A program made the translations under genes and the position numbers. Shown here piece by piece: positions 61,923-64,000 of a stretch of 64,000 nucleotides of DNA (its first letter is position 1; each line of letters starts with the position of its first letter). This DNA comes from Bradyrhizobium sp. 139 (GTDB taxonomy: Bacteria > Pseudomonadota > Alphaproteobacteria > Rhizobiales > Xanthobacteraceae). The DNA lies in NCBI RefSeq assembly GCF_023074175.1, contig NZ_JADPKS010000174.1, positions 113,160 through 177,159 on the forward strand, written 5' to 3'. The notes under the pieces are model-generated. The model was not told where the DNA came from. It was given only the letters and a program-made list of their open reading frames with translations, and did not search any database.

Positions 61923-63101
61923 ATGACCGATCACACCAGTCCGGAATCCACCAGCATCCCCGCAAATGCGCAACGCGTCCTGGTGTTGCAGGGCGGCGGC
62001 GCGCTCGGCTCCTATCAGGCCGGGGCCCATCAGGCTCTGTGCGGCTATGGCTTCGAGCCCGAATGGGTCGCCGGCATCTCGATCGGCGCGGTCAACGCCG
62101 CCATCATCGCCGGCAATGAGGGGCACACCCGGGTCAAGCGGCTCAAGGAATTCTGGGAGATGGTGTCGGCGCCGGTGCCGTGGAAGCCGATCGGCAAGAG
62201 CGATCACAGCCGCGAGCTGTTCAATTCGACCAGCGCCGCGCTGATCGCGACCTTCGGCGTGCCCGGCTTCTTCACGCCGCGCATCCCGCCCGCGCCGCTC
62301 TGGCCGCCCGGCCACCCCCAGGCCGAGAGCTATTACGACACCGCGCCGCTGAAGAAGACGCTGGAGCGCCTGGTCGACTTCGATCGCATCAACGACCTGA
62401 AGACACGCCTGTCGGTCGGCGCCGTCGGCGTCACCTCCGGCAACTTCAAATATTTCGACAATTACGAGTTCAAGAAGCTCGGCAAGACAATCGGCCCCGA
62501 GCACATCATGGCCTCCGGTGCGCTGCCGCCGGGCTTTCCGTCCGTCGTCATCGACGGCGAGCATTATTGGGACGGCGGCATCGCCTCCAACACGCCACTC
62601 GACTACGTGCTCGATGCAGAGACCGATCGCGACCTCCTGATCTTCCAGGTTGATCTGTTCAGCGCCCGCGGCGATCTGCCGACCTCGCTGCTCGAGGCGA
62701 CCGAGCGCGAGAAGGACATCCGCTTCTCCAGCCGCACGCGGATGAACACCGACAAGAACAAGCAGGTGCACAACGCCCGCAGGGCCGTGCGCGACCTGAT
62801 CAGCAAATTGCCGGACTATCTGAAGAATGACCCGTCCGTCGAATTTCTCGCGAAGGTGTCGCGCGAAAGCACCATCACCGTGGTGCACCTGATCTACCGC
62901 AGCAAGAACTACGAATCCTCGTCCAAGGACTACGACTTCTCGCATGTCGCCATGGTCGAGCATTGGGAAGCCGGCGTGCAGGACGTGCATCTGTCGATGC
63001 GCCATAAGGACTGGCTCGAGCGGCCGCAGTCCGGCGAGACCATGGTGGCCTATGATCTCACGGGGGACGTCACTGCGCCCCCGCCAACAAGGAGCGAATA
63101 A
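61923..63101 (+). CDS. Patatin-like phospholipase
   Basis: A 392-residue patatin-fold hydrolase. The oxyanion loop is VLQGGGALGSYQAG, the nucleophile Ser lies in GISIGAVNA, and the Asp in WDGGIASNTPL completes the dyad. A C-terminal DUF3734-like region follows (about residues 250-390). It would deacylate a lipid or polyester in the cytoplasm. It ends 1 nt before the 3-hydroxybutyrate dehydrogenase ATG, so the two form an operon. Confidence 0.92.
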   Translation: MTDHTSPESTSIPANAQRVLVLQGGGALGSYQAGAHQALCGYGFEPEWVAGISIGAVNAAIIAGNEGHTRVKRLKEFWEMVSAPVPWKPIGKSDHSRELFNSTSAALIATFGVPGFFTPRIPPAPLWPPGHPQAESYYDTAPLKKTLERLVDFDRINDLKTRLSVGAVGVTSGNFKYFDNYEFKKLGKTIGPEHIMASGALPPGFPSVVIDGEHYWDGGIASNTPLDYVLDAETDRDLLIFQVDLFSARGDLPTSLLEATEREKDIRFSSRTRMNTDKNKQVHNARRAVRDLISKLPDYLKNDPSVEFLAKVSRESTITVVHLIYRSKNYESSSKDYDFSHVAMVEHWEAGVQDVHLSMRHKDWLERPQSGETMVAYDLTGDVTAPPPTRSE

Positions 63102-63102
63102 T

Positions 63103-63891
63103 ATGGGTAGTCTGTCAGGCAAGAACGCCGTCGTGACCGGGTCGACCAGCGGCATCGGACTCGCTTATGCGCGCGCCTTCGCTGCCGCCGGCGCCAATGT
63201 CGTCATCAACGGGTTCGGCTCGCCGGAGGACATCGAGAAGGAGCGCGCCAAGATCGAGTCGGACTTCGGCGTGAAAGCGGTGTATTCGCCGGCTGACATG
63301 ACCAAGCCGGCGGAAATCGCCGGGATGATCGCACTCGGAGAAACGAGCTTCGGTTCGGTCGACATCCTCGTCAACAATGCCGGTATCCAGTTCGTCTCGC
63401 CGATCGAGGAATTCCCGCTGGAGAAATGGGATCAGATCATCGCGATCAACCTGTCCTCGGCTTTCCATGCCATCCGCGCCGCGGTGCCGGGCATGAAGAA
63501 GAAGGGCTGGGGCCGCATCATCAACACGGCGTCGGCGCACTCGCTGGTCGCCTCGCCTTTCAAGTCCGCCTATGTGTCGGCCAAGCACGGCATCGCCGGA
63601 CTGACCAAGACCGTGGCTCTGGAGGTCGCGACCCACAAGATCACCTGCAACTGTATCAGCCCCGGCTATGTCTGGACGCCGCTGGTGGAGAAGCAGATCC
63701 CCGACACGATGAAGGCGCGCAATCTGACGCGCGAGCAGGTCATCAACGACGTGCTGCTCGACGCGCAGCCGACCAAGGAGTTCGTCACCTCCGAGCAGGT
63801 CGCCGCGCTGGCGCTGTTCCTGTGCGGCGACGATGCCGCGCAGATCACCGGCACCAACCTCTCGATCGACGGCGGCTGGACCGCGGAGTAG
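63103..63891 (+). CDS. 3-hydroxybutyrate dehydrogenase (short-chain dehydrogenase)
   Basis: A 262-residue SDR enzyme. The NAD site is TGSTSGIG, the NNAG motif is present, and the active site reads NTASAHSL ... YVSAKHG. The C-terminal blocks ITCNCISPGYVWTPLVEKQI and DGGWTAE are typical of D-3-hydroxybutyrate dehydrogenase. It oxidises 3-hydroxybutyrate to acetoacetate when poly-hydroxybutyrate is used. The ATG at 63103 has GGAGCG upstream. Confidence 0.93.
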   Translation: MGSLSGKNAVVTGSTSGIGLAYARAFAAAGANVVINGFGSPEDIEKERAKIESDFGVKAVYSPADMTKPAEIAGMIALGETSFGSVDILVNNAGIQFVSPIEEFPLEKWDQIIAINLSSAFHAIRAAVPGMKKKGWGRIINTASAHSLVASPFKSAYVSAKHGIAGLTKTVALEVATHKITCNCISPGYVWTPLVEKQIPDTMKARNLTREQVINDVLLDAQPTKEFVTSEQVAALALFLCGDDAAQITGTNLSIDGGWTAE

Positions 63892-64000
63892 GGCGGCGAA
63901 CCGTAGCAACCATTAAGTATGGCCCCCGATTTCCGCAAGCATGACGCCGCGCTTGCGGCCGTCAAGGCGTGGCCTGTCGGCAGCGGATGTGAGGAGAGGC
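63892..64000. other. Window edge; possible start of another ORF
   Basis: After the dehydrogenase stop an ATG at 63919 opens a + strand frame (MAPDFRKHDAALAAVKAWPV) that reaches the window edge. There is no ribosome site and only 27 codons are visible, so I cannot tell whether it is a gene. Confidence 0.3.

Overview
The window reads as a chromosomal segment of a high-GC alphaproteobacterium, most likely Bradyrhizobium or a close relative (Nitrobacteraceae). The basis is strong GC bias in third positions, a cpa/tad pilus locus of the rhizobial type, fused cysN-cysC, HWE-type kinase and DUF2865 genes, and short palindromic intergenic repeats of a kind I associate with Bradyrhizobium and Rhodopseudomonas. 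The genus is inferred from protein resemblance, not from a search. No rRNA, tRNA, CRISPR, prophage or complete insertion sequence was seen.

Layout. (1) 1-7000: the end of a yejABEF-like peptide ABC importer, converging on an NlpC/P60 cell-wall hydrolase and an M17 aminopeptidase; together these look like peptide or muropeptide uptake and breakdown. (2) 7200-20820: a Tad/Flp pilus locus. It has tadD on the + strand; flp, a 53-residue ORF, cpaA, cpaB, cpaC, cpaD, cpaE, cpaF, tadB and tadC on the - strand; then a fatty-acid hydroxylase-family gene, a second cpaB and two TadE/TadG-type pseudopilins on the + strand. (3) 20868-23196: a cold-shock protein, an IF-1 paralogue and an RhlE-type DEAD-box helicase, all on the - strand. 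(4) 23600-35700: a urea module, urtABCDE-ureDAB-(HD hydrolase)-ureC-(ABM monooxygenase)-ureEFG, headed by a good sigma-54 promoter. Urea is imported, hydrolysed by nickel urease and the enzyme is matured by UreDEFG. (5) 35960-43434: a CHASE/HWE-like sensor with a degenerate ATPase domain, a TetR regulator, an OpgC-like membrane protein, a YqjD/YqjE-like pair, an AI-2E family permease, an L,D-transpeptidase and a DUF2865 protein. (6) 43460-47100: palindromic repeats, a methyl-accepting chemotaxis protein, and a decayed tandem copy of its 5' half. (7) 47110-49275: malate synthase G. (8) 49641-61247: assimilatory sulfate metabolism, with cysD-cysNC facing a cysG-DUF2849-cysI-DUF934-cysH operon, followed by a sulfate ABC importer sbp-cysT-cysW-cysA. 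(9) 61341-64000: a CAP-domain lipoprotein, a patatin-like phospholipase and a 3-hydroxybutyrate dehydrogenase.

Most of the window is well-known core or niche metabolism. The points most worth a second look are the MESH1-type (p)ppGpp-hydrolase-like gene inside the urease operon, the HWE-type sensor that lacks its ATP-binding residues, the second CpaB with a new C-terminus beside the pseudopilins, the CspA/IF-1/DEAD-box cluster with Arg/Gly-rich tails, and the frameshifted chemoreceptor duplicate. I saw no convincing wholly new defence or mobile system.
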